64,000 nucleotides of DNA from Amorphoplanes friuliensis DSM 7358 (GCF_000494755.1 NC_022657.1:3200001-3264000), one strand, 5' to 3'. Numbered from the stretch's first letter, positions 1-9,246 are shown. Numbers and translations: made by a program. The notes: a model not told the origin generated them from the letters alone.

Positions 1-1792
1 CGTGCGCGAAGCGGAAGGAGAACGGGTCTCCGCGTACCGGAGTGAGAAGGCCCGAGGCGGTCAGCAGCTCGAGGCGGGCGAGGCAGGTCTCGCCGTCGAG
101 GCCGGCCGCCGCGGCCAGCAGACGGACGTCGACGTCGCGGCCCAGCAGCGCGGCGATCCGGAGCACCTGTCCGGCCTGCTGGTCCAAACCGGCCATCCGG
201 TCGCGGACGATGTCCCGCACCGTGGCCGGCACCTCCGTCCGCTCCGGGGTGACCTCACCACCGTCGGCCAGCAGGCGGGCCAGCTCGCGGACCAGGAACG
301 CATTGCCGGCCGTACGGGTGTGGATGCTGCGGGCGACGGCCGGACCGGCGTCCTGCCCGGTCTCGCCGCTGACGAGCTGCGCCACGTCGTCCGGGCTGAG
401 CGGGCCGAGCCGGATCCGGCGGTGACCCGGGACGCGGCCGGCCGCCGCGAGCATCCCGGTGAGCGCCGCGTCGGGGACGGGCGCGCTGTCCCGCAGCAGG
501 CCGACGACCGCGGTTGCGCCCGGCAGCCGCGTGGCCAGGTGGCCGAACAGCCGCAGCGAGGCGGCGTCGGCCCACTGGAGATCGTCGATGACGAGCAGCA
601 CCGGGCACCGCGCCGCGGCTTGACCGACAACGGCGACGACCTGCTCGAAGAGGCGGAACTGCGTGCCCTCGTCCGGCGGCCGCACGGCGGTGTGCGGTGC
701 GGTGATCCGGCCGAGTTCACCGGCGAGACTTTCCCTGCGGGTGGTGGTGGGCAGACCGTCGAGCACCGCGCCGATCGCCTGAACCCAGGGCCACATCGCG
801 GGCGTCCCGTCACCCGGCAGGCACTTTCCCCAGGCCGTGAACACCCCACGCCGCCCGGCCTCGTCGGTGGCCTCCTCCAGCAGACGGGTCTTTCCGCTGC
901 CCGGCTCACCCTCGACCAGGACAAACCCGGTGCCGCCGCCCAGCGCCGCCGTCACCGCCTGCCGCAATGTCGCGAGCTCGTCGGCCCGGCCGACGAACGT
1001 TCCGCCCGGGCCCGGCCGGACGCCGCCGGTCGCCGGCGCCTCGGCCAGCACCCGTTGATGCGCGGCCTGCAACGCCGGGCCGGGTGTGATGCCGAGCTCG
1101 TCGCGGAGCCGGTTGCGCACGGCGTCGAAAACCAGCAGGGCATCGGCCTGCTGACCGGCCGCCGCCAGCGTGTCGACGAGGCTCGCCTGCACCGGCTCGT
1201 GCAACGGCGCCATCGCAGCGGCGAGGCGCAGCGGCCGGAGCACCCGCTGCGGCCGCCCGGCCGAAACAGCGACCCTGGCCGCCGCCTCGCACGTGTCGAA
1301 GAAGTCGCCGTCGAGCGCGGCGAACATCGCCGCCGCGGCCGGTCCGCACTCCAGACCGTCGGCCGCCGGCCCGTGCCACAGAGCCAGAGCCTCCAGGTAC
1401 GCGTCCAGCGCCGCTTCCGGCTGCTGTGCGGTCTCGGCCACGGCGACAGCAGCGCGGAAGTCGGCCAGGTCTGAGGTGCCCTGAACGGCCTCGATCAGGT
1501 AGCCGTGACCGCGACGGACCAGGTACGAGCCCGGCTCCCGCGCCGGCAGCCCGGGCTCCAGCAGCCGCCGCAGTGCGCCGATGTACTTGTGGAGGATGTT
1601 CAGGGCGCTGGCCGGGACGTCGTCGCCCCAGATCAGGTCGATCAGCCCGGCGGCACTGATCGGGCGCTGCTCCCGCGCGAGAAGCAACGCGAGCAGACAG
1701 GCCTGCTGCCCCGTGAAGGTGGCCGGCTCGCTGCCCTCGTGCCGGACCCGCAGCGGACCGAGGATCTGCAGACGCAGGCCGCCCGACGCCAC
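1..1792 (-). CDS. BTAD/AAA-type transcriptional regulator (SARP/AfsR-like), partial
   Basis: The reading frame continues past the left edge, so the C-terminus is missing. The visible part starts with a winged-helix DNA-binding region (begins LRLQILGPLRVR, includes LIDLIWGDDVPASALNILHK), followed by a bacterial transcriptional activator domain of helical repeats (roughly residues 95-250) and a P-loop ATPase module with Walker A GEPGSGKT and a Walker B-like LLVIDDLQWAD. This is the architecture of large SARP/AfsR and LuxR-like ATPase regulators that activate secondary metabolism or other accessory genes. The start is taken as GTG at 1792, with a GGAGG 12 bases upstream; this is the first start giving a complete DNA-binding domain. 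It is divergent from the TPR gene at 1883. Its target is unknown. Several large plus-strand open frames across it are antisense shadows. Confidence 0.85.
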   Translation of the reverse strand, partial: MASGGLRLQILGPLRVRHEGSEPATFTGQQACLLALLLAREQRPISAAGLIDLIWGDDVPASALNILHKYIGALRRLLEPGLPAREPGSYLVRRGHGYLIEAVQGTSDLADFRAAVAVAETAQQPEAALDAYLEALALWHGPAADGLECGPAAAAMFAALDGDFFDTCEAAARVAVSAGRPQRVLRPLRLAAAMAPLHEPVQASLVDTLAAAGQQADALLVFDAVRNRLRDELGITPGPALQAAHQRVLAEAPATGGVRPGPGGTFVGRADELATLRQAVTAALGGGTGFVLVEGEPGSGKTRLLEEATDEAGRRGVFTAWGKCLPGDGTPAMWPWVQAIGAVLDGLPTTTRRESLAGELGRITAPHTAVRPPDEGTQFRLFEQVVAVVGQAAARCPVLLVIDDLQWADAASLRLFGHLATRLPGATAVVGLLRDSAPVPDAALTGMLAAAGRVPGHRRIRLGPLSPDDVAQLVSGETGQDAGPAVARSIHTRTAGNAFLVRELARLLADGGEVTPERTEVPATVRDIVRDRMAGLDQQAGQVLRIAALLGRDVDVRLLAAAAGLDGETCLARLELLTASGLLTPVRGDPFSFRFAH

Positions 1793-1870
1793 GCCCGCAC
1801 CACTCCTCCCGGGTTCCCCAAGCCGTACGCGAAGACTAACGGGATCCACTGGTCGTCAACAGCCGCCGAC

Positions 1871-1876
1871 TACCGT
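1871..1876 (+). promoter_or_regulatory. -10 hexamer of a probable leaderless promoter
   Basis: TACCGT lies exactly 6 bases before the ATG at 1883, the TANNNT-N6-start arrangement of leaderless actinobacterial mRNAs. No Shine-Dalgarno sequence is present. Confidence 0.5.
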
Positions 1877-1882
1877 CGCCGC

Positions 1883-2614
1883 ATGAGTTTCCAGAACGAG
1901 GTACGCACGGCCTTCCGCCAGGGTGACACCGCCGAGGTGCTGCGGATGGCCACCCTGGAGATCGAGCGTGCCCGCGCCGACGGGGACTCGGCCGGTGAGG
2001 TCGAGGCTCTCTACGCCCTGGCCCGCGTCGCCCTGCGCGGCGACGACCTGCCCCGCGCCGAGGAACTCGCCGGCCAGGCACTGGCCGTCGCCGTCCACGC
2101 CGGTGACCGTGCCCTGGAGGAGCGTCCCCGGCACGTGCTGGCCGCGGTCGCCCGTCTCTCCGGTGACCATGCCGAGGCCCGCGTCCGCTACCTCGCCGGC
2201 ATCGAGCTGAACGAGGCCCTCGGACGGGCCGAAACGGTCAACTCGGAGTATCACAACCTGGCCTTCACCGAACTGCACCTGGGCCACCTCGAGCGCGCCC
2301 GGCAGCTGTTCACCGAAGGCCGCGAGCGGGTGTTCCGGCAGGGCTACCGCACTTTCGTGCCGTACCTGGGTGTGGCCGCCGCCGCGCTGGCCTCGGCCGA
2401 CGGCGACCAGGCGCAGGCCGCACGCATGATCGGCTTCACCGACAGCGCCTTCGCCGTCCTGGCCCAGGTGCCGGACCCCGACGACGCCGCCGAACTGGCA
2501 CGGCTGCGGACCACCGCCGTCGCCGTCCTGGGCGCCGACGGCTTCGCGTCCGAGTACGCGTCCGGTGCGATCCTCGACCCGGCCGGAGCGTTCGGCCTGG
2601 AGTGGCAGAGCTGA
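1883..2614 (+). CDS. TPR-repeat protein
   Basis: A 243-residue soluble protein made almost wholly of alpha-helical hairpins with TPR-like spacing (for example AEVLRMATLEIERARADGD, EVEALYALARVALRGDDLPRAEELAGQ). There is no signal peptide, membrane segment or catalytic motif. TPR arrays hold protein partners, so it may be a scaffold or sensor; it resembles the TPR portions of large ATPase regulators and sits divergent from one, so a functional link is possible but only inferred from position. The ATG at 1883 is chosen because homology-like helices begin there and a TANNNT box sits 6 bases upstream, which suggests leaderless translation. Function is not recognised. Confidence 0.75.
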   Translation: MSFQNEVRTAFRQGDTAEVLRMATLEIERARADGDSAGEVEALYALARVALRGDDLPRAEELAGQALAVAVHAGDRALEERPRHVLAAVARLSGDHAEARVRYLAGIELNEALGRAETVNSEYHNLAFTELHLGHLERARQLFTEGRERVFRQGYRTFVPYLGVAAAALASADGDQAQAARMIGFTDSAFAVLAQVPDPDDAAELARLRTTAVAVLGADGFASEYASGAILDPAGAFGLEWQS

Positions 2615-2627
2615 ACCCGGCGCCCCG

Positions 2628-2633
2628 TACGAT
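2628..2633 (+). promoter_or_regulatory. -10 hexamer of a probable leaderless promoter
   Basis: TACGAT lies 6 bases before the GTG at 2640. It supports that GTG as the start of the AraC-type gene and as the transcript start. Confidence 0.45.
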
Positions 2634-2639
2634 CGTGGG

Positions 2640-3482
2640 GTGCGTTCTGCCGCGCCCGTCCGCCTCGCTGCACCGGCCTGGGACATCGCGGTCCCGGTGC
2701 GGCCGAGCCGGCTCGCGGGCGTCACGATGGCGGGGTTCAGCGATCGGGCCACCAGCCTCGTCGACGTCGAGGTGGTGCCGCATCCGGGTGTCATGGTGGT
2801 CTTCGACCTCGGCGACCGGGCCCTGGTCGTCGCCGACGGCAAGGGGCGGGAACAGCGCGGCTGTGTTGTCGCCGGCCTCGCCCCCGACCGCGCCCGGGGG
2901 CAGGGTCCGGCCGGCAGCTTCTCCTGCCTGCAGGTGCGGTTGTCGCCGGTGGTCGCCCGTGCGGTTCTGGGCGCCGCCCCGGAACTGAGCGGGGTCGTGC
3001 TGAGCCTCGACGACCTCTGGGGAGCCGACGCCGTGCGGATCCAGGAGCGGCTCCGGGCCGCCAGGTCGTGGGAGGAGCGGTTCACGCTCGTGGACGTCGC
3101 GCTGGCCCGGCGTCACGACGAGGGCCGCGCCGTTGATCCGGAAGTCGCGTTCTGCTGGGGACAGATGATGGCCAGCCGGGGGCGGACGCGGGTCGACGGA
3201 CTGGCGGCCGAGGTCGGCTGGAGCCGTAAACGGTTGTGGTCCCGGTTCCGGTCGCAGATCGGCGTCGCCCCCAAACGTGCCGCCCAGCTCATCCGGTTCG
3301 ATGCGGCGGCTCATCGCCTCGCCGCCGGTCAGGCCGCCGCCGTGGCTGCGGTGGACAGCGGCTACGCCGACCAGTCGCACCTCCACCGCGATGTCCTGAC
3401 CTTCACCGGGGTGACACCCGCGACGGTGGCAAGCGCGCCGTTCCTCGCCGTCGACGATGTGGCCTGGCCCGACCGTCACTGA
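2640..3482 (+). CDS. AraC/XylS-family transcriptional regulator
   Basis: A 280-residue regulator. The N-terminal 150 residues form a cupin-like sensory region rich in beta strands. The C-terminal 100 residues carry the paired helix-turn-helix of the AraC family: the first around VDGLAAEVGWSRKRLWSRFR, the second around AAVDSGYADQSHLHRDVLTF with the family-typical G(Y/F)xDQSHLxR pattern. The start is GTG at 2640, 25 bases after the TPR gene, preceded by a leaderless-type -10 box; an upstream in-frame start inside the TPR gene is less likely. The gene lies 83 bases before an esterase on the same strand and could control it, but no operator was identified. The ligand is unknown. Confidence 0.85.
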   Translation: MRSAAPVRLAAPAWDIAVPVRPSRLAGVTMAGFSDRATSLVDVEVVPHPGVMVVFDLGDRALVVADGKGREQRGCVVAGLAPDRARGQGPAGSFSCLQVRLSPVVARAVLGAAPELSGVVLSLDDLWGADAVRIQERLRAARSWEERFTLVDVALARRHDEGRAVDPEVAFCWGQMMASRGRTRVDGLAAEVGWSRKRLWSRFRSQIGVAPKRAAQLIRFDAAAHRLAAGQAAAVAAVDSGYADQSHLHRDVLTFTGVTPATVASAPFLAVDDVAWPDRH

Positions 3483-3565
3483 CGGCGCGGGAACATTCGT
3501 CCAATCCACCGGTGGGACACGGCTGTGACAGTGACCCGGTCGCGTCTCGCACCCCCGGAGGACAC

Positions 3566-4522
3566 ATGAGAAGCAGAGCTCCACTGGGCACCCGCATCCT
3601 CAGGGACACCGTGGATTGGGAGGCTCTGACCGACGATCAGGTGATCCTCGTGCGGGACAAAGCCAATCGCGCCGCATCTTCCCCTGCCGCACGGATCGTC
3701 ACCGGCCTGCCCGACCGCCGCGCACACCTCGAGGAGACCAGCATCGAGCTGCCGGGTCGCCGCCTGAAGCTGCGCGTCCATCGCCCGAAGCTCGCCCGGG
3801 GGAACCTGCCGCTGATCGTGTCGTTCCACGGTGGCGGGTTCTTCGCCGGAACTGCGGCGCAGAACGACTGGCTCAACAGCCACCTCGCAGCCCGGTGCCC
3901 CGCGGTGGTCGTGGCGGTGGAGTACCGCCTCGCCCCGGAGCACCCGCTGCCCCAGCCGGTCGAGGACGGCTACGACACCGTCGTCCGGCTCGTCGGGGAG
4001 GCCGCAGGCTGGGGCGTCGATCCCGGCGCCGTCGTGGTCCTGGGCGAAAGCGCCGGCGGCACGATCGCCGCGCTCATCGCCCTTCGCGCCCGCAAGGACG
4101 GCCCGCCGCTGCGTGCCCAGGTGCTGAACTATCCCGCCACGGACCTGACCGCGACCATGACCGACTACCCCTCGATCAGGGAGAACGCCGGCAACCCCAC
4201 CCTGTCGCTGTCCCGGCTGCGGACAGCCCGCAAGCTGAGCGTCCCCCCGAGCCTCGACGCTCGCGTCGTGTCGCCCCTCAAGTTCGACAGCCTCGCCGGG
4301 CTGCCGCCGGCACTGATCGTCACGGCCGCGCTGGATCCGCTGGCCGACCACGGGCGCCGCTACGCCGAACGGCTCCGCGAGGACGGCACCGACGCTCGCC
4401 TGACCTGCTACCCCAGGGCCGTGCACAGCTTCCTGAGCGTGCCGGGTCTCGTGCCGGCCGCCCGGCCGGCACGCCGCGAGATCCTCACCTTCCTGCGCAG
4501 CCGTCTCCAGCCGGATTCGTGA
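3566..4522 (+). CDS. Alpha/beta hydrolase, hormone-sensitive-lipase family esterase
   Basis: A 318-residue cytoplasmic carboxylesterase of the HSL (type IV) group. The oxyanion-hole motif HGGGF is near residue 90, the nucleophile elbow GESAGG near 155, the catalytic Asp in ALDPLADHG near 260 and the catalytic His in AVHSFL near 290. Members hydrolyse short acyl esters; the natural substrate cannot be read from the sequence. ATG at 3566 is preceded by GGAGG at a good distance, so this start is favoured over in-frame starts further upstream in the AraC gene. It is convergent with the SDR gene; the stop codons are 13 bases apart. Confidence 0.9.
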   Translation: MRSRAPLGTRILRDTVDWEALTDDQVILVRDKANRAASSPAARIVTGLPDRRAHLEETSIELPGRRLKLRVHRPKLARGNLPLIVSFHGGGFFAGTAAQNDWLNSHLAARCPAVVVAVEYRLAPEHPLPQPVEDGYDTVVRLVGEAAGWGVDPGAVVVLGESAGGTIAALIALRARKDGPPLRAQVLNYPATDLTATMTDYPSIRENAGNPTLSLSRLRTARKLSVPPSLDARVVSPLKFDSLAGLPPALIVTAALDPLADHGRRYAERLREDGTDARLTCYPRAVHSFLSVPGLVPAARPARREILTFLRSRLQPDS

Positions 4523-4535
4523 GGGCCACCGGCCC

Positions 4536-5471
4536 TCAGACGGCGAAGCGCACACCGACCAGGCGCTCCGAGGCCTCCCACAGGCGCCGGGCGTCGTCCA
4601 TGCTGCGCAGCGGCGCCCACAGCTCCTGCTCGGCCGGCGCGCCGCCGACCTTGCCGGGGCCCTGAGGGCCGTAGAAGAGCCCGCCGGTGGAGGCCGGGCC
4701 GGTTGCCGCCAGCAGCGCCGGGAGTGCTGCGGACTCGACCGTCCCCGTCAGACCGAGGCGGGAGAGCACGCGGATCGCGCGGACGGCGGTGGTGTCCTTG
4801 GGGCGTCCCAGGCCGGGCTGCGCGGCGAGCAGGTTCGTGGGCGAGACACCGGGGTGGGCGAAGTTGCTGGTGATGCCCCACCCGCCGGCCTGGCTGCGGG
4901 CCTGGAGCTCCCGGGCGTACAGGCCGACGGCGATCTTGGACTGGCGGTACGCCTTGTTGGCGTCGTAGCTCCTGTCCCAGTTCAGGTCGTCCCAGTTGAT
5001 CGTTCCGCTGCGGGCGGCGATGCTCGTCTGGTGCGTGACGCGGGCCGCACCCTGCTTGAGCAGCGACAGCAGCCCCTGGGTCAGCGCGAAGTGGCCGAGG
5101 TGGTTCGTGCCGAACTGCAGCTCGAAGCCGTCCTGGGTGACCTGGTGGGTGGGCGGGGTCATCACGCCGGCGTTGTTGACCAGGATGTTGATCGCCCGGC
5201 CCTCGTCGGTCAGGCGGCTCGTGAGGGCGGCCACCGAGTCGAGCGAGGACAGGTCGAGGGCGCGGGTGGAGATCTGGGCGTTCGGGACGAGGCCGCGGAT
5301 GCGGTCGGCGGCCTTCTCACCCTTGGCGGGATTGCGGACCGGCATGATCACCTCTGCTCCGGCCTGGGCCAAGCGGGTGGCGATGGCCAGGCCGATGCCG
5401 TCGCTGGCGCCGGTCACGACGGCGCGCTTCCCGGCGAGGCGGGGGAGGGTGATGTCGATGCTGCGGCTCAT
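4536..5471 (-). CDS. Short-chain dehydrogenase/reductase
   Basis: A 311-residue SDR oxidoreductase similar to the retinol/WW-domain-oxidoreductase-like group common in actinomycetes. The nucleotide-binding TGASDGIG motif lies near residue 22 and NNAG near 98. The expected catalytic tyrosine is in the YRQSK segment. A long C-terminal region closes the substrate pocket. The start is ATG at 5471 with AGGAG upstream; a GTG seven codons earlier is less well placed. The XRE/MmyB-type regulator lies directly upstream on the same strand, and a 24-bp element between them is repeated in front of the regulator itself. That pairing suggests the regulator controls this enzyme. Substrate unknown. Confidence 0.88.
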   Translation of the reverse strand: MSRSIDITLPRLAGKRAVVTGASDGIGLAIATRLAQAGAEVIMPVRNPAKGEKAADRIRGLVPNAQISTRALDLSSLDSVAALTSRLTDEGRAINILVNNAGVMTPPTHQVTQDGFELQFGTNHLGHFALTQGLLSLLKQGAARVTHQTSIAARSGTINWDDLNWDRSYDANKAYRQSKIAVGLYARELQARSQAGGWGITSNFAHPGVSPTNLLAAQPGLGRPKDTTAVRAIRVLSRLGLTGTVESAALPALLAATGPASTGGLFYGPQGPGKVGGAPAEQELWAPLRSMDDARRLWEASERLVGVRFAV

Positions 5472-5561
5472 GGCTGCTCTCCTCGGTGTCACGACGGGCC
5501 GGAGCGGTCCGGCGTCTGCATCAAGGCTGGGGCAGCGCGGCTGGTGGATTAAGGGCCTGCT

Positions 5562-5585
5562 CAGCCTCGGATCGCCGATCCCCCT
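5562..5585 (-). promoter_or_regulatory. Putative operator of the XRE/MmyB-type regulator (SDR copy)
   Basis: Contains GGATCGCCGATCC (5569-5581), a perfect 13-base inverted repeat, followed by a C-run and preceded by CAGCCT. A near copy (20 of 24 bases) lies at 6501-6524 ahead of the regulator gene, so it is probably the regulator's binding site. Confidence 0.6.
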
Positions 5586-6445
5586 CAGGCGTGCGAGGTC
5601 TCACCGGCGCCGATCTGCTGGGAGCCGATGACGGACAGCAGCTCGAGCTTCTCGTAGCTCTCGCTGCCGGGGACCGCCGTGTAGACGAGAAGCAGGTGTG
5701 ACTGGTCCGGGTCGAGGAGCGACTGACAGGTGAGCTCGAGGTCGCCGAGCTCCGGGTGCACGAACCGTTTGACCTCGTTGAACCGGACACCGACCTCGTG
5801 GTCGTCCCAGACCGTCCGGAACATCTCGCTCCGGTCCAGGAGCAGCTGCTGGAGCTGGGCCGCCCACGAGCCGGGACCGCGGCGGGCGACCGTCTCGCGC
5901 AGGCCGGAGGCGAAGACGCGGCCGAGCAGGGCGTGTTCGTCCGGGTGGTACCGAGCGCGGAAGGCCGGATCGGTGAACCACCGGTAGCCGATCGAACGGG
6001 CCGGACCGGTGTACCGGGTGAGGTCACCGGTGAGGGCGACACCCAGGGCGTTCTGCCGCAGCGTCTCGCCGAGCTCGGTGACGATCTCGGCGGGGGTGTC
6101 GGTCAGCCGGTCGAAGATGCGCAGCAGGCCGGGGCTGATGTGCTCGCTGGTCGAGCCGCGCAGGGGCGGCTTGTGCCCGGCGAGGCGGAACAGGTGGTCG
6201 CGTTCGTCGAGTGACAGGTGCAGGCCCTGGGCGATCGAGGCGATCATCTGCTCGGACGGGTGCGGGCCGCGTTCGCGCTCCAGGCGGCTGTAGTAGTCGA
6301 CCGAGATGTGGCAGAGCGCGGCGACCTCCTCGCGGCGCAGGCCGGAGGTCCGTCGCCGCTGCCCGCGCGGAAGACTGACGTCCTCGGGCTGGAGCAGCTG
6401 CCGGCGGCGGCGCAGGAACTCGGCGAGCCCGGCTCGGTCGATCAT
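5585..6445 (-). CDS. XRE-family transcriptional regulator with MmyB-like ligand-binding domain
   Basis: A 286-residue regulator. The N-terminal helix-turn-helix (about residues 10-75, containing RRTSGLRREEVAALCHIS and YYSRLERER) is characteristic of this family. The rest is the PAS-like MmyB domain, which in relatives binds a small hydrophobic ligand. The start is ATG at 6445 with GGAGG upstream; a longer frame extends into the promoter but has no support. Such regulators are commonly adjacent to an SDR, as here. The matched 24-bp elements at 6501-6524 (own promoter) and 5562-5585 (SDR promoter) imply autoregulation plus control of the SDR. The inducer is unknown. Confidence 0.9.
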   Translation of the reverse strand: MIDRAGLAEFLRRRRQLLQPEDVSLPRGQRRRTSGLRREEVAALCHISVDYYSRLERERGPHPSEQMIASIAQGLHLSLDERDHLFRLAGHKPPLRGSTSEHISPGLLRIFDRLTDTPAEIVTELGETLRQNALGVALTGDLTRYTGPARSIGYRWFTDPAFRARYHPDEHALLGRVFASGLRETVARRGPGSWAAQLQQLLLDRSEMFRTVWDDHEVGVRFNEVKRFVHPELGDLELTCQSLLDPDQSHLLLVYTAVPGSESYEKLELLSVIGSQQIGAGETSHA

Positions 6446-6500
6446 GGTTGGGTCCTCCACGGTTGTCAGTCGGTCTGGTTCTACCACTGAAAACCGGGGG

Positions 6501-6524
6501 CAGCCTGGGATTGTCGATCCCCCC
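6501..6524 (-). promoter_or_regulatory. Putative operator of the XRE/MmyB-type regulator (own promoter)
   Basis: GGATTGTCGATCC (6508-6520) plus a C-run and an upstream CAGCCT match the element at 5562-5585. It lies about 60-80 bases before the regulator's ATG. Confidence 0.6.
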
Positions 6525-6532
6525 ATGAGATG

Positions 6533-6570
6533 CGGCCGGCCGGTGACCCCGCGGGTCGACCGGCCGGCCG
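6533..6570 (-). terminator. Rho-independent-like terminator of the arabinoxylan operon
   Basis: A 12-bp outer stem (arms at 6533-6544 and 6559-6570) continues into an inner GACCC/GGGTC stem with one bulged base. It lies just after the stop of the last operon gene. There is no U-tract, as is common in high-GC actinomycetes. Confidence 0.7.
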
Positions 6571-6581
6571 TGGAGCGGGAA

Positions 6582-7841
6582 TCAGCTGGTGGAGCAGGTG
6601 GTGCCGTTGAGCGCGTACGAGCTCGGGGCCCCGCTGTTGCCGGTGTGGTTGGCCTGGAACCCGATGCTGACGGACGCACCGGGCGCCACGGACCCGTTGT
6701 AGCTGACGTTGGTCGCCGTCACCCGTCCGGAGGCCGGTGCGTAGGTGGCGTTCCAGCCGCCGGTGATCGTCTGACCCGCGGGCAGGGTGAAGGCCAGCGT
6801 CCAGCCGTTGAGGGGCGTACCGCTGGTGTTGGTGAGCGTGACGTCAGCGGTCAGGCCGGAGCTCCAGGCATTGACGGTGGCAACCGCGCGACAAGTGGCC
6901 CCGCCGGGCGGCGGTGTCGAAGGAGGCGTGGAAGGAGGTGTCGACGGCGGGTTCGACGGCGGTGTGGTGCTGCCGAGCTGCGTGAAGAACTGCCACACCT
7001 CGGCCGAGACCCAGGACGTCGAGGCGTTGCGGTCCGTCGGCAGGGGAACGTGGTCGCCGTCGTGGGCCGCCCACTGGACCGGATATCCGGCCCGGCACCC
7101 GGTGTACGCGGTGGTGATGTGTGTCCCGCTGCCCGACGCCGGCTCGGGAGGGTTCTGCGCCGTGCAGCCGTTGGCGCGGACGAAGGTGTCCCGGATCGCA
7201 CGGCCCGACGAGATGTTCAGGACGCTGTCACGGGTGCCGTGGATGCCGAAGTAGGCAACCGGTTGTGACGCCGTGCTGCAGCCGCCACTGAGGTTGGCGC
7301 CGGCGATCGGCGCCACCGCGCGGAACACGGTGGGACGGGCGCAGGCCAGGGCGAAGCTCATGGCGCCGCCGTAGCTGAAGCCGAGTGCAAAGCGCTGACT
7401 CGTGTCCACGCAGAGGTCGTTCTCGACCACCCGCAGGATGTCGTCGACCAGTGTCACGTCCCGGCCGCCGGTGTTGGCCCAGCCGGCGTCGAGCCCCTGC
7501 GGCGCCACGAAGATGGCGCTGTTGTTCGACCGCTGCTGCAGACCGTAGAACCCGTTGCCGACCACGTCGTTCGCGCTGCCGTTGAGCCAGTGCAGCCCGA
7601 CGACGAGCCGGTACGACTGGCTGCTGCTGTAGTTCGCGGGCAGTCGCAGGATGTAGCTGCGGGCCCGGCCACCGCTCTGGATCGTGTAGGTGCCGTCGCG
7701 CAGGGTCGGGCTCTTGCCGCACCCGGGGGTGGCGGCCTGCGCACTGCTCTGCCCGCCGATCGCGACGACCCCGACCAGCATCGCTGCGGTGGCGAAGGCC
7801 GCTGCGAGCAGCCGGCGGATCGATGTTCTGTGGTGTGTCAT
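6582..7841 (-). CDS. Secreted CE1-type (feruloyl/acetyl xylan) esterase with C-terminal CBM2
   Basis: A 419-residue secreted enzyme with a signal peptide (residues 1-36, cleavage after AQA). The alpha/beta hydrolase domain resembles the PHB-depolymerase/feruloyl esterase group of CE1: nucleophile Ser156 in GFSYGG, likely Asp205 in HGTRD and His264 in DGDHVP. A proline-threonine linker with PPST repeats (about 293-314) leads to a CBM2 module (about 316-419), which anchors the enzyme on cellulose or xylan. It is the last gene of the four-gene operon, 16 bases after the GH62 gene, so it probably removes ferulate or acetyl esters from arabinoxylan. The exact ester specificity cannot be decided from the sequence. 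Confidence 0.88.
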   Translation of the reverse strand: MTHHRTSIRRLLAAAFATAAMLVGVVAIGGQSSAQAATPGCGKSPTLRDGTYTIQSGGRARSYILRLPANYSSSQSYRLVVGLHWLNGSANDVVGNGFYGLQQRSNNSAIFVAPQGLDAGWANTGGRDVTLVDDILRVVENDLCVDTSQRFALGFSYGGAMSFALACARPTVFRAVAPIAGANLSGGCSTASQPVAYFGIHGTRDSVLNISSGRAIRDTFVRANGCTAQNPPEPASGSGTHITTAYTGCRAGYPVQWAAHDGDHVPLPTDRNASTSWVSAEVWQFFTQLGSTTPPSNPPSTPPSTPPSTPPPGGATCRAVATVNAWSSGLTADVTLTNTSGTPLNGWTLAFTLPAGQTITGGWNATYAPASGRVTATNVSYNGSVAPGASVSIGFQANHTGNSGAPSSYALNGTTCSTS

Positions 7842-7857
7842 GACAAGTTCCTCCTTC

Positions 7858-9246
7858 TCAGCGCTGGCGGGTGAGCAGTCCGGGCCGGTACGGCAGCAGG
7901 CCGTAGTCGACGCCGTTGGAGTTGGGGTTACGGCCTTGGTAGAGCAGTTGCAGGTTGCACGGGTCGACGGTCATGGTCTGGTCCGCGCTGGTACGCAGCA
8001 GTTCGCCGTGGCTGATGTCGTTGGTCCACGTCGCACCGCTGTTGGCCTTACCCGCGAACGGGTTGCTCTCGGTCGCGGCCTGCGGTGTCCAGGAGCCGTT
8101 GAGGCTGGTAGCGGTGAACGACCGGAAGTAGCGTCCCTGGCTGCCGATGGCCTCGACGATCATCAGGTACTGGTTCTGACCGGCGACCTTGTACACCTGG
8201 GGTGCTTCGAACAGGTTGTTGGTGGTGTCACTCATGATCGTGGTGTACGAGGAGCCGAAGTTGCCGGGGAAGTTGCCGATGGGCATGCTGGCCCGGTAGA
8301 TCTTGCCGTTGTCACCGGCGAAGAACAGGTACATGTTCTGGCTGTCACCGATGATCGTCTGGTCGATCGGCCCGGTCCCGGACCCCGTGATGCTGCCGGT
8401 GAACAATGCCTGCGGCGCGGACCAGCCGTTGGCGTTGGTGGGGTCGCTGGAGGTCCGGTAGATGAACGGCCAGGAGCCCCACTGGTAGGTGAGCACCCAG
8501 ATGTTCTTGGGCGCGAAGTAGAACAGCGACGGCGCCACCGTGCCGGAGTTCATCTTGGTCTGGGTCGCCGACGCCAGCTCCGACCAGTTCGTGATCGGGC
8601 TGAAGTTCATCGACCCCCAGGACGTACCGTTGTCGTGGGTGGTGGCGTAGACCAGCTGCTTGCCGTTGTACGGCGCGACGGTGAAGTCCTTCAGCGACAC
8701 CCACCCGGACTTCGGAGTGGCCAGCGATCCCGTCGAGCTCCACCGGTACGAGGTCGGAAGCGTGCAGGAACCACCGGGCGGCGGTGTGGTGACCGGCGGG
8801 GTCACCGGTGGGGTGGTCGGTGTTGTCGTCCCCCCGGTGCAGGCCACACCGTTGAGAGCAAAACTCGCCGGTACGGGGTTGCTCCCGGGCGACGAGCCGT
8901 TGAAGCCGAACGACACCGACCCGTTGGTCGCGATGGACCCGTTGTAACTGACGTTCTTCGCGGTGACCGCCGAGCCGCTCTGGGTCAGCGTGGTGTTCCA
9001 CGCCTGCGTGACCGTCTGCCCGGCGGTGTACGACCAGGTCAGCGACCAGCTTGTCACCGGGTCACCGAGGTTGGTGATGGCGACACTGGCACCGAAGCCG
9101 CCCTGCCACTGCGACGACACGGTGTAGTCCACCGAACATCCGGCGGCTGCCGCACCGGCGGGCAGGGCCACGGCAACCGCGGCGGAACCCAGTAGTGCCA
9201 CACCGGCCGCGGTCAGGCCGACGTTCCTCACCTTTGATCTCTTCAT
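7858..9246 (-). CDS. Secreted GH62 alpha-L-arabinofuranosidase with N-terminal CBM2
   Basis: A 462-residue secreted enzyme: signal peptide (1-36), CBM2 (about 37-137), a PT linker, then a GH62 catalytic domain (about 160-462). GH62 enzymes remove arabinofuranosyl side chains from arabinoxylan. The five-bladed propeller acids can be placed: general base Asp187 in SLKDFTV, Asp295 in GPIDQT and general acid Glu347 in LFEAPQ. ATG at 9246 has AGGAGG seven bases upstream; an in-frame start ten codons earlier lacks one. The gene sits between GH43 and the CE1-type esterase in the operon, with a 58-base gap after GH43. Confidence 0.93.
   Translation of the reverse strand: MKRSKVRNVGLTAAGVALLGSAAVAVALPAGAAAAGCSVDYTVSSQWQGGFGASVAITNLGDPVTSWSLTWSYTAGQTVTQAWNTTLTQSGSAVTAKNVSYNGSIATNGSVSFGFNGSSPGSNPVPASFALNGVACTGGTTTPTTPPVTPPVTTPPPGGSCTLPTSYRWSSTGSLATPKSGWVSLKDFTVAPYNGKQLVYATTHDNGTSWGSMNFSPITNWSELASATQTKMNSGTVAPSLFYFAPKNIWVLTYQWGSWPFIYRTSSDPTNANGWSAPQALFTGSITGSGTGPIDQTIIGDSQNMYLFFAGDNGKIYRASMPIGNFPGNFGSSYTTIMSDTTNNLFEAPQVYKVAGQNQYLMIVEAIGSQGRYFRSFTATSLNGSWTPQAATESNPFAGKANSGATWTNDISHGELLRTSADQTMTVDPCNLQLLYQGRNPNSNGVDYGLLPYRPGLLTRQR

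Noticed and set aside
2..1474. 490-codon open frame on the plus strand
   Set aside because: Antisense to a BTAD/AAA regulator whose frame has Walker motifs; the plus frame is low-complexity Arg/Gly/Ala with no domains.
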